Below, piece after piece: positions 7,281 to 15,488 of a stretch of 27,981 bases of DNA. Position numbers and translations under genes: made by a program. Below the pieces are notes generated by a model. It did not search any database, was not told the origin of the DNA, and saw nothing but the letters and a program-made list of their open reading frames with translations. Numbering within the stretch: the stretch's first letter is position 1; each line of letters opens with the position of its first letter. Origin of the DNA: Chloroflexota bacterium (GTDB taxonomy: Bacteria > Chloroflexota > Anaerolineae > UBA7937 > JACPPX01); the NCBI GenBank assembly GCA_016190785.1, contig JACPPX010000118.1, forward strand, positions 1 to 27,981, given 5' to 3'.

Positions 7281-7336
7281 TTGCCAAAAGTATTATAAAT
7301 CTTTTGGGCAAGGAATGCGCCGATATGTGCGCACAT
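7281..7336 (-). promoter_or_regulatory. trxB upstream region: -10 within an inverted repeat, plus a 12-bp palindrome
   Basis: On the minus strand a perfect TATAAT (7297-7292) has no recognisable -35 at 16-18 bp. It lies inside an inverted repeat, TTGCCAAAAG (7281-7290) and CTTTTGGGCAA (7301-7311), which differ by one extra G. About 47 nt upstream of the predicted start (near 7285) is the perfect palindrome ATGTGCGCACAT (7325-7336). A promoter without a -35 and with two symmetric elements points to control by a DNA-binding protein; its identity is unknown. Confidence 0.45.
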
Positions 7337-7409
7337 TTCTGACCTTCGAACCAGAGGAGGATTATATCTATTTCCTGCAACTTGGCTAGCGGGATCCCCG
7401 GGAGAAGGA

Positions 7410-7415
7410 TATAAT
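7410..7415 (+). promoter_or_regulatory. -10 element close to the methyltransferase start
   Basis: A perfect TATAAT ends 14 nt before the GTG start. The predicted transcription start near 7422 leaves a leader of about 8 nt. There is no convincing -35 at 16-18 bp; TTGGCT at 7382 is 22 bp away. Confidence 0.4.
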
Positions 7416-7429
7416 GCCCGACCACAAGA

Positions 7430-8182
7430 GTGAATACCGATCTGGATCGTGCTGCCCAGCGCGGCCTCCCCAGTTACCTCTGGCGTTTCGGCCAAGAGCG
7501 CCGCTTAAACCTCATCACCCGCTACGCTCCCTTGGCCGGCCAGACTGTCCTCGATGTGGGATGTGGGATTGGCACCTATCTACTTAGGATGCGGGAATTT
7601 ACCCCTCACCTTTTTGGCATTGACCTAGAAAGGGGGCAGCTGCTCCAGGGCAAGGCTTCTGGCCTGGCCAACCTAGCCTGTGCCCGCGCTGAGGCCCTCC
7701 CCTTTCCCGACGCATCCTTTGGCTTAGTCCTCCTCCATGAAGTTTTAGAACATGTCGATGATGATCGGCTCACCCTAAATGAGGCTCGCCGCCTGACCAG
7801 ATCCGGGGGCAAGATCGTGATCTTTGCCCCCAACCGTTTTTTCCCTTTCGAGACCCATGGCATATTTTGGCGAGGGAAATACCGTTTTGGAAATTTCCCA
7901 CTTGTAGGGTTTCTTCCCGATTCCTTGCGTCGCCGCTTGACTCCCCATGTGCGGGCCTACACTTCCCGTGATCTCCGCAACCTCTTAGAAGGATTAGAGG
8001 TGAGGATCATAACCCACACCCAGATTTTCCCCGGCTATGACCACATTGCCTCCCGCTTTCCGATGGTGGCCAAGATGCTGCGTGGGATCACCTATTTTCT
8101 GGAAAAAACTCCCCTGCGCATACTCGGTCTCTCTCATTTTCTGGTCCTGGAAAAACTGCCAAAGGATAGAACCATTTGCTGA
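7430..8182 (+). CDS. Class I SAM-dependent methyltransferase
   Basis: A 250-residue protein with the Methyltransf_11 pattern: motif I VLDVGCGIGTY (40-50) for the SAM glycine loop, the acidic residue of motif II in GIDLERGQ (63-70), AEALPFPDASFGLV for motif III and LHEVLEHVDD for motif IV. The C-terminal part (after about residue 140) is rich in Phe, Arg and Tyr and shows no family signature, so the substrate, perhaps a quinone, lipid or sugar, is unknown. The GTG at 7430 is the first start in this frame downstream of the TATAAT; an ATG at 7414 is in another frame and closes soon. There is no ribosome site at the expected distance, consistent with a very short leader. Confidence 0.83.
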   Translation: MNTDLDRAAQRGLPSYLWRFGQERRLNLITRYAPLAGQTVLDVGCGIGTYLLRMREFTPHLFGIDLERGQLLQGKASGLANLACARAEALPFPDASFGLVLLHEVLEHVDDDRLTLNEARRLTRSGGKIVIFAPNRFFPFETHGIFWRGKYRFGNFPLVGFLPDSLRRRLTPHVRAYTSRDLRNLLEGLEVRIITHTQIFPGYDHIASRFPMVAKMLRGITYFLEKTPLRILGLSHFLVLEKLPKDRTIC

Positions 8183-8275
8183 AGCATATCTCCTTCGTAT
8201 GGCCCAGACTGTTTTGTTCCTTACATTCCGATTAGCCGGCCATAAGTAGCGAGAACAAGATGCTTCCTCTGCAAT

Positions 8276-8304
8276 TTGCTCTTTGAGTGGTGAGGGGTTA
8301 ATAT
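8276..8304 (+). promoter_or_regulatory. Possible promoter of the PBP1A gene
   Basis: TTGCTC (8276-8281), 17 bp, then TAATAT (8299-8304). The predicted start near 8311 leaves a leader of about 19 nt without a Shine-Dalgarno sequence. The rest of 8183-8329 is non-coding and shows no other clear element. Confidence 0.4.
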
Positions 8305-8329
8305 TTGAACATTCTGGCTGAAATGTAGT

Positions 8330-11314
8330 ATGCGGAATAACAATCGCTATCGCTACCAGTATATCATCCGTCGTCGGGCAAGGTTGAACGGGCGTCGCCG
8401 CAACAGCCGTTCCCTGGGGCAAAAGTTCCTGCTTGCCGTCATCCTGGCGGTGGTCATCCCCTTTGGATTGACCTTCGCCAGCGGGGTAGCGACCGCGGTA
8501 GGAGTCTATTATTACTACACCCGCGACCTACCGCCTCCCGAGGCCGTCCAGACTTTCTCTCAGGAAGGTTTCCAGACAACTAAAATCTACGATCGCACTG
8601 GCACCGTCCTTCTCTGGGAAATATTCGATCCTCGCTGGGGGAACCGAGAGGTAGTGCCACTTTCTCGCATCTCCATATATCTCCGTCAGGCCACTATTTC
8701 CTCCGAGGACCGCGATTTCTATCTCAACCCGGGGATCAACCTCCGCGGCCTTTTACGTGGTGGCCTGGTTACCCTCACCGGCACTATCTGCGAGGTGGAG
8801 AGCCTATCGTTCCTGTGCGATCCTTTGAGCGAACAGCTTCCCTTTTTCCAGGCTGGGGCCATCCAGGGAGGAAGTTCCATAACCCAGCAGTTAGTCAAAA
8901 ACGTAGTTATCCCCCTGGAGGAGCGTTATGAAAGGAGCATCCCTCGCAAAATCAAAGAAGTTCTACTTTCTCTGGAGCTCACCCGCCGCTACAACAAAGA
9001 CCAGATCCTTGAGTGGTATCTCAACACTGTCGATTACGGGAACCTTGCCTATGGGGTTGAAGCCGCAGCCCAGGCCTATTTTGGGAAACATGTTTGGGAA
9101 CTGGATCTAGCGGAATCTGCCCTCCTCGCCGGCCTCCCCCAATCTCCGGGGCTCAATAACCCCATTTACTATCCGGAGAGGGCGCGGGGGGTACAAAGTC
9201 GAGTACTGGAAGCTATGTACCGCGATGGGTATATTACTCTACAGCAGATGGAAGAGGCCAAGACAGAATTCGACGGTTTTGAGTTTCGACCACAACGTTT
9301 TGAGATCACTGCCCCCCATTTTGTGGATTATGTCCGCCAGGTCCTAGAGGAAAAGTACGGCACCGATCGCGTCCTGCAGGGAGGATTGCGGGTCTACACC
9401 ACCATCAATCTGGAATGGCAAAGCATAGCTGAGCAGGCCTGCCGCAATAACTTGCAGCGACTCAAGGAGCAAGGGGCGAATGTCACCAACTGCGCAGAGG
9501 TGTCCATCGATCCCCGCACCGGAGAGATTTTGGTCATGGTCGGGAGCCCTGACTATTGGAATGAGAAAATCGATGGCCAGGTCAACAACGCCCTCTCCCT
9601 CCGCCAGCCGGGATCCTCGATCAAGGTCTTCACTTACACCACCGCCTTTCTCAAAGGATATACCCCGGCAACGATGATTATGGATATCCGCACCACCTTT
9701 GACGATTACCCCAATCCTCCTTATACCCCGGAGAACCATGACCGTAAGTATCACGGGCCTTTGCGGCTGCGACAAGCTTTAGGCAACTCCATTAATGTCC
9801 CCGCCGTCCGTCTACTCTATGATGTGGGACTCCAAAATATGCTGGCCACCGCCCACCGTTTGGGGATCAACACTCTGCGCGAGGAGGGGCGTTACGGATT
9901 GAGCCTCACCCTGGGAGGAGGGGAAGTCACCCTACTGGATATGACCTATGCCTACGGGGTTTTCGCCAACAACGGAATGATGGCCGGAGAGCCGGTGCCC
10001 CCCGAGCGGTTGACCGCTGGATTTCGTCAGCTGGATCCAGTGGCCATCCTCCGGGTAGAAGATGCGCAAGGGAATGTCTTGGAAGAATATCGCTCTCCCC
10101 ACACCCAACAGGTGCTCGATGCCCGGGTGGCTTATCTGATCACTGACATCCTCTCCGACCGCTCGGCTCGCTCCATAACCTATACCCCGGGAGGGCCTCT
10201 GGAGCTCAGTCGGCCCGCAGCGGCAAAAACCGGGACCACGGACGATTATCGGGACGCCTGGACCATCGGTTACACTCCTCAGCTCGTTACCGGGGTTTGG
10301 GTGGGTAACGCCAATGGAGAACCGATGGAGCGGGTCTTTGGCTCGCGGGGGGCAGGGCCGATATGGCATGAAGTAATGGAAGCCATACTGGCCAATTATC
10401 CGATAGAGCAATTCACCGAGCCCCCGGGGATGGAGCGGGTAACGGTAGATTCTACCTCCGGGCTATTACCTACAGAGTATTCTCCCTCGACAGTGCAGGA
10501 AATATTCATCAGGGGGACGGCCCCCACCACCAACGATAATATCCACCAGGCCTTCCGCATCTACGTTCCCACCAACAAACTGGCTACCGCCAATTGTCCT
10601 CCGGATCAAGTGGCGGTGATGGTCTATTCCATCTTCCCCCGCGAGGCCACGGATTGGGTGCGGGAAAATGGCATTCCTCAGCCCCCCACGGAATATGAGC
10701 CTTCCTGCGGTGGCGGCCCATTATCGGGAGATGCAGCCATCACCAGCCCCGGCTCCTACGGATATGTACACGGGATATTCCCCATCCAGGGTTTTGCCCG
10801 TGGTGACGGCTTTGAACTCTACCGCCTCCACTTCGGAGAAGGTTTTAACCCCGGCGCTTGGTTCCCGATAGGTGGAGACCACTACAATGTGGTAGAGGGT
10901 GGAGTACTGGAGAATTGGGATACTACTTCTTTGCGGGAGGGGCTATACAGCCTGCAGTTGACCGTTATCAAGGGCGGCCAGCCGCATACGGCTACAATCC
11001 AAGTCACTGTAGACAACACCCCCCCGCGGGTGGTTATCACTTATCCTCCCCAGGGATCTTCATTTACCGCTGACGAGGATGAATGGGTTACCATCCATGC
11101 CGAGGCCACCGATAACTTCTCCATGGGCCGAGTAGACTTCTATGTTGATGGCGTTTTCCTCTTCACCGATACAGTAAGCTCTTACAACCAGCGTTGGACA
11201 ATAGTGCCTGTGAATAATACCCAGAATCACTCTCTCTGGGTGGTAGCCTACGATGCTGCCGGCAATTCTGCGGAAAGCGGCAAGGTCAACTTCCAGATCC
11301 GGCCCGATGAATAG
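8330..11314 (+). CDS. Class A penicillin-binding protein (PBP1A-type) with C-terminal Ig-like domains
   Basis: A bifunctional peptidoglycan synthase of 994 residues. A short basic cytoplasmic tail (1-32) and one membrane anchor (about 33-62) precede the GT51 glycosyltransferase: SSEDRDFY with catalytic Glu126, QGGSSITQQLVKN (179-191), then RKIKEVLLSLELTRRY. The transpeptidase has S-S-I-K (429-432, Ser429 nucleophile), S-I-N (487-489) and K-T-G-T (633-636). After about residue 710 come a linker with two cysteines and two Ig-like modules, the second starting near NTPPRVVITYPP and holding DGVFLFTDT and AYDAAGNS. Compared with usual GT51 domains there is an extra stretch of roughly 20-25 residues before QGGS, holding Cys154 and Cys163. 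Downstream lie a tiny ORF and surE. Confidence 0.95.
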   Translation: MRNNNRYRYQYIIRRRARLNGRRRNSRSLGQKFLLAVILAVVIPFGLTFASGVATAVGVYYYYTRDLPPPEAVQTFSQEGFQTTKIYDRTGTVLLWEIFDPRWGNREVVPLSRISIYLRQATISSEDRDFYLNPGINLRGLLRGGLVTLTGTICEVESLSFLCDPLSEQLPFFQAGAIQGGSSITQQLVKNVVIPLEERYERSIPRKIKEVLLSLELTRRYNKDQILEWYLNTVDYGNLAYGVEAAAQAYFGKHVWELDLAESALLAGLPQSPGLNNPIYYPERARGVQSRVLEAMYRDGYITLQQMEEAKTEFDGFEFRPQRFEITAPHFVDYVRQVLEEKYGTDRVLQGGLRVYTTINLEWQSIAEQACRNNLQRLKEQGANVTNCAEVSIDPRTGEILVMVGSPDYWNEKIDGQVNNALSLRQPGSSIKVFTYTTAFLKGYTPATMIMDIRTTFDDYPNPPYTPENHDRKYHGPLRLRQALGNSINVPAVRLLYDVGLQNMLATAHRLGINTLREEGRYGLSLTLGGGEVTLLDMTYAYGVFANNGMMAGEPVPPERLTAGFRQLDPVAILRVEDAQGNVLEEYRSPHTQQVLDARVAYLITDILSDRSARSITYTPGGPLELSRPAAAKTGTTDDYRDAWTIGYTPQLVTGVWVGNANGEPMERVFGSRGAGPIWHEVMEAILANYPIEQFTEPPGMERVTVDSTSGLLPTEYSPSTVQEIFIRGTAPTTNDNIHQAFRIYVPTNKLATANCPPDQVAVMVYSIFPREATDWVRENGIPQPPTEYEPSCGGGPLSGDAAITSPGSYGYVHGIFPIQGFARGDGFELYRLHFGEGFNPGAWFPIGGDHYNVVEGGVLENWDTTSLREGLYSLQLTVIKGGQPHTATIQVTVDNTPPRVVITYPPQGSSFTADEDEWVTIHAEATDNFSMGRVDFYVDGVFLFTDTVSSYNQRWTIVPVNNTQNHSLWVVAYDAAGNSAESGKVNFQIRPDE

Positions 11315-11317
11315 GCC

Positions 11318-11383
11318 ATGGCTGAGGTGGAGGACATATTCTACGGTCTTCCCCGGCACCTGGAACTTAGACCTCTGCACTAG
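11318..11383 (+). CDS. Possible 21-residue ORF coupling PBP1A to surE
   Basis: An ATG 3 nt after the PBP1A stop opens 21 codons (first residues MAEVEDIFYGLPRH) that end in a TAG directly before the surE ATG. There is no clear ribosome site for it, and surE has none either. It could carry terminating ribosomes into surE, or it could be chance. No family is recognisable. Confidence 0.25.
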   Translation: MAEVEDIFYGLPRHLELRPLH

Positions 11384-12148
11384 ATGATCCGCGTCCTGGT
11401 TACTAACGACGACGGCATCTCCTCCCTCGGTTTGCGGGCCCTAGCGGTTGCTCTGCGGGAAGTCGGGGAAGTAACCACCCTGGCCCCCGACCACAACTGG
11501 TCGGCTTCCGGCCATAACAAGACCATGCACAAACCCCTGCGTATCGACCCGGTCACTCTTCCCGATGGCTCCCCAGCCCATGTCTCCAGCGGCTCCCCCT
11601 CCGATTGTGTGGCCCTCGCTCTCTTGGGTTTTATGTCCCCGCCTCCGGATTTAGTGATCTCCGGGATCAATATCGGTGCAAATCTGGGGAGCGATGTCCA
11701 TTACTCCGGCACCGTAGCTGCCGCTCGGGAAGCGGTGATTTACGGCCTCCCAGCCATCTCCGTATCTATGGAATCCGACGAGCAAGGTGACTTTCTGGCG
11801 GCTGCCCAATTCGTAGCCCGGCTGGCGAAGAAAGTGATGGAGAACGGATTGCCCCGCGGTATCCTCCTTAACGTCAATCTCCCCGACCTGCGGGATGGAC
11901 CACCCAGTGGAGTGGAGATCACCCGCTTAGGAAAAAGGGTCTATCAGGATGTGCTGGTGGAACGACAGGATCCCCGCGGCCGTAATTATTACTGGATCGG
12001 AGGGGAGCGGCCAGTGGGAGTATCAGAAGAAGGCGCCGATGTCTGGGCTTTGGAGAAGCGGCGCATCTCTATCACCCCTCTCCATCTGGATCTGACCTTT
12101 GGCCAAATAATCCCCCGCCTGCAAGGCTGGAGCCTTTCATATTTCTGA
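11384..12148 (+). CDS. surE: 5'/3'-nucleotidase SurE
   Basis: SurE is a metal-dependent phosphatase that removes phosphate from nucleoside monophosphates, and in some species from short polyphosphate; it is tied to stationary-phase survival. The 254 residues match the family. The metal-site motif TNDDG (7-11) is at the extreme N-terminus, followed by APDHNWSASGHN, SGSPSDCVALAL and SGINIGANLGSDVHYSGTVAAAREA, all conserved SurE blocks. The C-terminal block includes LEKRRISITPLHLDLT. No Shine-Dalgarno precedes the ATG, and the preceding small ORF ends one base before it. It probably belongs to the PBP1A transcript. A separate strong promoter lies after its stop. Confidence 0.95.
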   Translation: MIRVLVTNDDGISSLGLRALAVALREVGEVTTLAPDHNWSASGHNKTMHKPLRIDPVTLPDGSPAHVSSGSPSDCVALALLGFMSPPPDLVISGINIGANLGSDVHYSGTVAAAREAVIYGLPAISVSMESDEQGDFLAAAQFVARLAKKVMENGLPRGILLNVNLPDLRDGPPSGVEITRLGKRVYQDVLVERQDPRGRNYYWIGGERPVGVSEEGADVWALEKRRISITPLHLDLTFGQIIPRLQGWSLSYF

Positions 12149-12175
12149 GGCTATGGACCGGCCACGCCCTGAGCA

Positions 12176-12204
12176 TTGACTTCGCTGGAAGGCAGTCGTA
12201 TAAT
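12176..12204 (+). promoter_or_regulatory. Sigma-70-type promoter of ilvE
   Basis: TTGACT (12176-12181), a 17-bp spacer and a perfect TATAAT (12199-12204), the same arrangement as the lgt promoter. The predicted start near 12211 gives a leader of about 68 nt to the ATG at 12279. Confidence 0.85.
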
Positions 12205-12278
12205 AAGGATTGGCACCAACGAGGGCAACGGACAATGAAGTCTACCCCGATCAAGGGGAAATCCAAGGAAGGAGAAAA

Positions 12279-13244
12279 ATGGGCCAAACCAAGTTTGCCT
12301 TCTTTGAAGGAGAGATAGTTCCCATAGAGCAAGCTAAGATCAGCATCATGACCCATGCCTTCAATTACGGTACCGGGGTGTTTGCCGGGATCCGGGGCTA
12401 TTGGAACCAGGACGAAGAAGAAATGTACATCGTCCACCTCAAGAAACACTATGAACGTTTCCAACGTTCCTGCAAACTGATGATGATCAATCTCCCCTAC
12501 AGCGTTGATGATTTTTTCCAAATCACTCTTGAACTCTTACGCAAAGAGGGCTTTCGTGAAGACACTTATATCCGTCCCCTGGCCTACAAATCTACCCCAC
12601 AGATCGGAGTGCGGCTCCACAACCTGGAGGACGCTTTTGCCCTCTTCGCCACTCCCTTTGGAAGCTACATCGGCAACGAGGAAGCAGCCAAGGCAGGAGT
12701 TTCATCCTGGATTCGTCTCCCAGATAATGCCATCCCTGCCCGGGGAAAAATCACTGGGGCCTACGTCAACTCTGCCTTCATCAAAACCGAAGCAGCGCTT
12801 AATGGCTTCGATGAGGCAATAGTCCTCACCCGCGATGGGCATGTCTCGGAGGGGAGCGCAGAAAACCTGTTCATCGTCCGCGAAGGTATACTGGTCACCC
12901 CTCCAATTAGCGATGACATCCTGGAGGGCATTACCCGCGCCAGCATTATCGAGCTGGCCAAGAATGAACTAGGCAGAGAAGTCCAAGAACGTCACATTGA
13001 CCGCAGCGAACTATATGTGGCTGAGGAGGCTTTCTACTGTGGGACCGGGGTACAGATTGTAGCCATCACCGAAATAGATCATCGCCCCGTGGGTGAGGGA
13101 AAGATAGGTCCCGTTGCCGCTCAGTTGAGAGAAATCTACTTCAATATCGTCCGCGGGCGGAACAAAAAGTATTCCCATTGGGTAACCCCAGTGTATGCTT
13201 CGGCCAAGGCCACCCTGGAGAAAGCCCCGGTCGCCGCAACCTGA
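12279..13244 (+). CDS. ilvE: Branched-chain amino acid aminotransferase
   Basis: A PLP fold-type IV transaminase that interconverts Leu, Ile and Val with their 2-oxo acids, using 2-oxoglutarate/glutamate. It has 321 residues from the ATG at 12279, which has AAGGAAGGAG in front. An upstream in-frame TTG at 12210 is rejected because it lies at the predicted transcription start. Lys157 in the RGKITGAYVN block should carry PLP. Glu195 in VSEGSAENLFIV should contact the pyridine nitrogen, and FNYGTGVFAGIRGYW (28-42) is the amino-terminal substrate loop. FYCGTGVQIVAI is the second PLP phosphate region. D-amino-acid transaminase and aminodeoxychorismate lyase share the fold, but the blocks fit IlvE best. 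It is monocistronic, ending at a clear terminator. Confidence 0.94.
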   Translation: MGQTKFAFFEGEIVPIEQAKISIMTHAFNYGTGVFAGIRGYWNQDEEEMYIVHLKKHYERFQRSCKLMMINLPYSVDDFFQITLELLRKEGFREDTYIRPLAYKSTPQIGVRLHNLEDAFALFATPFGSYIGNEEAAKAGVSSWIRLPDNAIPARGKITGAYVNSAFIKTEAALNGFDEAIVLTRDGHVSEGSAENLFIVREGILVTPPISDDILEGITRASIIELAKNELGREVQERHIDRSELYVAEEAFYCGTGVQIVAITEIDHRPVGEGKIGPVAAQLREIYFNIVRGRNKKYSHWVTPVYASAKATLEKAPVAAT

Positions 13245-13260
13245 AACCCCACTAAACCTG

Positions 13261-13299
13261 AAAGGGGGAGAATTTAAAATTCTCCCCTTTCTTCTTTTT
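13261..13299 (+). terminator. Intrinsic terminator of ilvE
   Basis: A 14-bp stem with one bulged G, centred on AATTTAAAATT (arms 13261-13275 and 13277-13290), ends in CTTCTTTTT. It lies 17 nt after the ilvE stop. Confidence 0.85.
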
Positions 13300-13337
13300 C
13301 GGCGGCTCTCGACACTAGGGGAGGGCGCGATGGGGCT

Positions 13338-13348
13338 TGATATATAAT
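13338..13348 (+). promoter_or_regulatory. Extended -10 promoter of the PH/DUF1648 gene
   Basis: TGATATATAAT contains either TATAAT (13343-13348) or TGn-TATATA (13338-13346). It ends 10 nt before the ATG, so the transcript would have a leader of only a few nucleotides. No -35 is visible. Confidence 0.5.
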
Positions 13349-13358
13349 TAGTGACAAG

Positions 13359-14255
13359 ATGATAGAGTGGAGACCTCCCCGGCTCCGTAACGGAGTTATC
13401 GTTTTCCTCCTCTTGCTGGCTTTGGCCGCCACGGACGGCGGGGTCATCTATGGGATGCTATCCCGATCCCCCTCCACTATCACTTTTGCCCTGGGGTTGG
13501 GGGTGGCTCTCAGTATTCCACTGCTCGCTATCCTGGCCTATCGGCTCTATGAAATATGGAGCCTGCGCTACCTTTTAGGTCGTGATTCTCTTACCATCCT
13601 CTGCGGGGGGCGGGGGTATTTGGTCCCTCTCCATCAAATTCAAGGCATACTTCACGGCCCGGAATTTGCTGAGGAAATTGACCTAAATGGCCGAAGAAAT
13701 GGCTGGGGAGGATGGATCGGTCAGGGAAAGACAAAAGGAGGAGGCCAGGTACTTTTCCTAGCCACCCGTCCTATGGTCGAGCAGGTAGCACTCAAAACCG
13801 AAAAGCAAGTTTATGCCCTCTCCCCAGCCAATACCACGGGGTTTATCTTGGCCCTTCAAGCGCGCCGCAACCTGGGCCCGGTGCAGAACATTGAAGAGAA
13901 GGCAACGATTGCCGAATGGCTAACTCTGCCCATACGCCGCGATCGGTTGGCCCTCGGTTTACTGGGAGTGGGGATCCTAGCCAATATCCTCCTCTACGGC
14001 TATGTGCTTTCCAGACTTCCTGCTCTCTTCCCCATCCTCCCCATGCACTACAACGCCTGGGGGGTTGTGGACCGGATTGAGCCCCGAGGAGAACTGCTAT
14101 TATTGCCCACTATCGGTCTCATCGTCTTGATTTTCAATTCCCTTTTGGGAACATTTCTCCATCGCCGTGAACCTTTGGCCGCTTATCTACTTTTGGGAAT
14201 GGCTATCACGGTACAGCTGGTCTTAGCCGTGGCGGTGATCAACATAATCTCTTAG
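13359..14255 (+). CDS. PH-like/DUF1648 integral membrane protein
   Basis: A 298-residue protein with two N-terminal membrane segments (about 14-33 and 40-63), a cytoplasmic region of about 135 residues with the beta-rich look of a bacterial PH-like domain (SLTILCGGRGYLVPLHQI, then VLFLATRP), and three or four C-terminal segments (about 197-216, 243-262 and 273-296). The loop PILPMHYNAWGVVDRIEPRG matches DUF1648 (pattern P-x-H-[FY]-N-x-x-G-x-x-D), seen in membrane proteins of unknown function. There is no Shine-Dalgarno; the -10 element is 10 nt upstream. It converges on rimI with only 7 nt between the stops and no terminator. A second, unrelated membrane PH protein lies at 17859. Confidence 0.72.
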   Translation: MIEWRPPRLRNGVIVFLLLLALAATDGGVIYGMLSRSPSTITFALGLGVALSIPLLAILAYRLYEIWSLRYLLGRDSLTILCGGRGYLVPLHQIQGILHGPEFAEEIDLNGRRNGWGGWIGQGKTKGGGQVLFLATRPMVEQVALKTEKQVYALSPANTTGFILALQARRNLGPVQNIEEKATIAEWLTLPIRRDRLALGLLGVGILANILLYGYVLSRLPALFPILPMHYNAWGVVDRIEPRGELLLLPTIGLIVLIFNSLLGTFLHRREPLAAYLLLGMAITVQLVLAVAVINIIS

Positions 14256-14262
14256 TGCAACT

Positions 14263-14823
14263 CTAGGCCCGAGATTGCCTCTGCAGTCGGGCGCTGAGTT
14301 TTGAGGAAAGTTCTGCTAAAAGCCCAGAAAACTTCTCACCTTTGAGATCGGGGATGGTCATCAAAAGAGCGTCTTCCCGGTTATCGCTATAATATTCCTT
14401 GCGGACTCCGCTTTCTCGGAAACCGTACTTGTGGTACAAACCCTGTGCCCCGCCGTTAGAGACCCGCACCTCCAAAGTCATGAGATCCGCCCCTAGAGAT
14501 AAGGCGTGCTCAATCATAGCTTCGAGGAGGAGCTCGCCCAACCCTGTGCGCCGATAATCGGGGTGGACGGCAATGGTGGAGATATGTGCCTCCCCCGTCA
14601 CCAGCCAGAACCCACCGTAACCTACCACCGGCCCCTTTTCTGCAGGATAGGAAAGTGAGGGGCGGGCCACAAAATATTGAGCCCGATCGTTCTGGGCCAG
14701 TTCATAGCGATAGGCACTGGCCGGCCAGGGATTGGGAAACGATTGTCGCTCGATAGCCAGCACCTCCGAGATATCGGGGATGGCCATGGGCTCCACCTTG
14801 TAAGCCAAACCTTTATATTCCAT
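14263..14823 (-). CDS. rimI: Ribosomal protein S18-alanine N-acetyltransferase
   Basis: A GNAT-fold acetyltransferase of 186 residues. The acetyl-CoA loop RRTGLGELLL is at 91-100, and the RimI-specific blocks LEVRVSNGGAQGLYHKYGF (117-135) and EYYSDNREDALLM (143-155) are present. RimI acetylates the N-terminal alanine of ribosomal protein S18; relaxed members modify other N-termini. The last 25 residues are a basic tail beyond the GNAT core. It follows tsaB by 23 nt, without a visible ribosome site, in the usual tsaE-tsaB-rimI order. tsaD, often next in this operon, is absent from the window. Confidence 0.92.
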   Translation of the reverse strand: MEYKGLAYKVEPMAIPDISEVLAIERQSFPNPWPASAYRYELAQNDRAQYFVARPSLSYPAEKGPVVGYGGFWLVTGEAHISTIAVHPDYRRTGLGELLLEAMIEHALSLGADLMTLEVRVSNGGAQGLYHKYGFRESGVRKEYYSDNREDALLMTIPDLKGEKFSGLLAELSSKLSARLQRQSRA

Positions 14824-14846
14824 AGACTATTCGCGATTAAAGCATA

Positions 14847-15485
14847 CTAATCCGAGGATAGGTATATTGGTTCTAATTCGTGGAGATTATCAACCTCTCC
14901 CCTCTCTATCCTTTCCCATCCTAAGCGGGAAAGGGTTGGCCAACGAAAAACCTCAGGAAAGACTACCGTTCCGGCATGGCGCTGATCCAAAAACAAAGTG
15001 GGGTCGTTGATCTCTCCGCAAAATATGGCTGTTCCCTCTACTTCATGGGCCAGGGTCGGGAGGGTGGTCAATCGGTATTCCCCGCTTCTTTCCCATTTTC
15101 CACCAACGCTGGAATAGGGGGTAACACTGACACGTCCTCTCCCCGCCTCCAATAGTGCATACAGAGGAAAAGGGGCAACCCTTTGGGAATGGGCCAGGGC
15201 GTCGGGGGTGGTGATGCCCACCAGGGGGAGGGAATTGGCCAGAGCCAACCCTTTGGCCAGGCTGAGTCCCGCCCTGGTCCCAGTGAAGGATCCGGGACCC
15301 AGGGCCACCACCACGCCATCGACTTTAGTGAGCCCTTCCGGCCCTAACAGTTTATCCAGCCGCGGGGCCAGGGCTACAGTATGGTCCTGATCTGCAGTCC
15401 AAAATTCCCGAGCCAGAACCCCAGGCTTAGGCTCATACAAAGCCAGGCTGCAATTTTTGGTCGAAGTATCAATACTCAAAATCAA
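14847..15485 (-). CDS. tsaB: tRNA threonylcarbamoyladenosine biosynthesis protein TsaB
   Basis: TsaB is the scaffold partner of the Kae1/TsaD subunit in forming t6A at position 37 of ANN-decoding tRNAs. The 212 residues show an ASKHA-type N-terminus, ILSIDTSTKNCSLAL, and the strongly conserved GPGSFTGTRAGLSLAKGLA block (about 68-86). As is normal for TsaB, the metal-binding histidine pair of TsaD is missing. The start is TTG at 15485, chosen because GGGAGG lies 7 nt upstream and the conserved N-terminus begins immediately. Only 3 nt separate it from the tsaE stop, so translation is coupled. The C-terminal half is divergent, as usual. Confidence 0.93.
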   Translation of the reverse strand: MILSIDTSTKNCSLALYEPKPGVLAREFWTADQDHTVALAPRLDKLLGPEGLTKVDGVVVALGPGSFTGTRAGLSLAKGLALANSLPLVGITTPDALAHSQRVAPFPLYALLEAGRGRVSVTPYSSVGGKWERSGEYRLTTLPTLAHEVEGTAIFCGEINDPTLFLDQRHAGTVVFPEVFRWPTLSRLGWERIERGEVDNLHELEPIYLSSD

Positions 15486-15488
15486 CCT

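Noticed and set aside
7414..7416. ATG with an upstream purine-rich stretch before the methyltransferase
   Set aside because: It overlaps the TATAAT and is out of frame with the methyltransferase; its own frame has no recognisable product and closes after about 50 codons.
8181..8266. GAAGCAT/ATGCTTC inverted repeat flanking about 70 nt upstream of the PBP1A gene
   Set aside because: Only 7 bp, with a long spacer, no T-run and partly overlapping the methyltransferase stop; likely chance.
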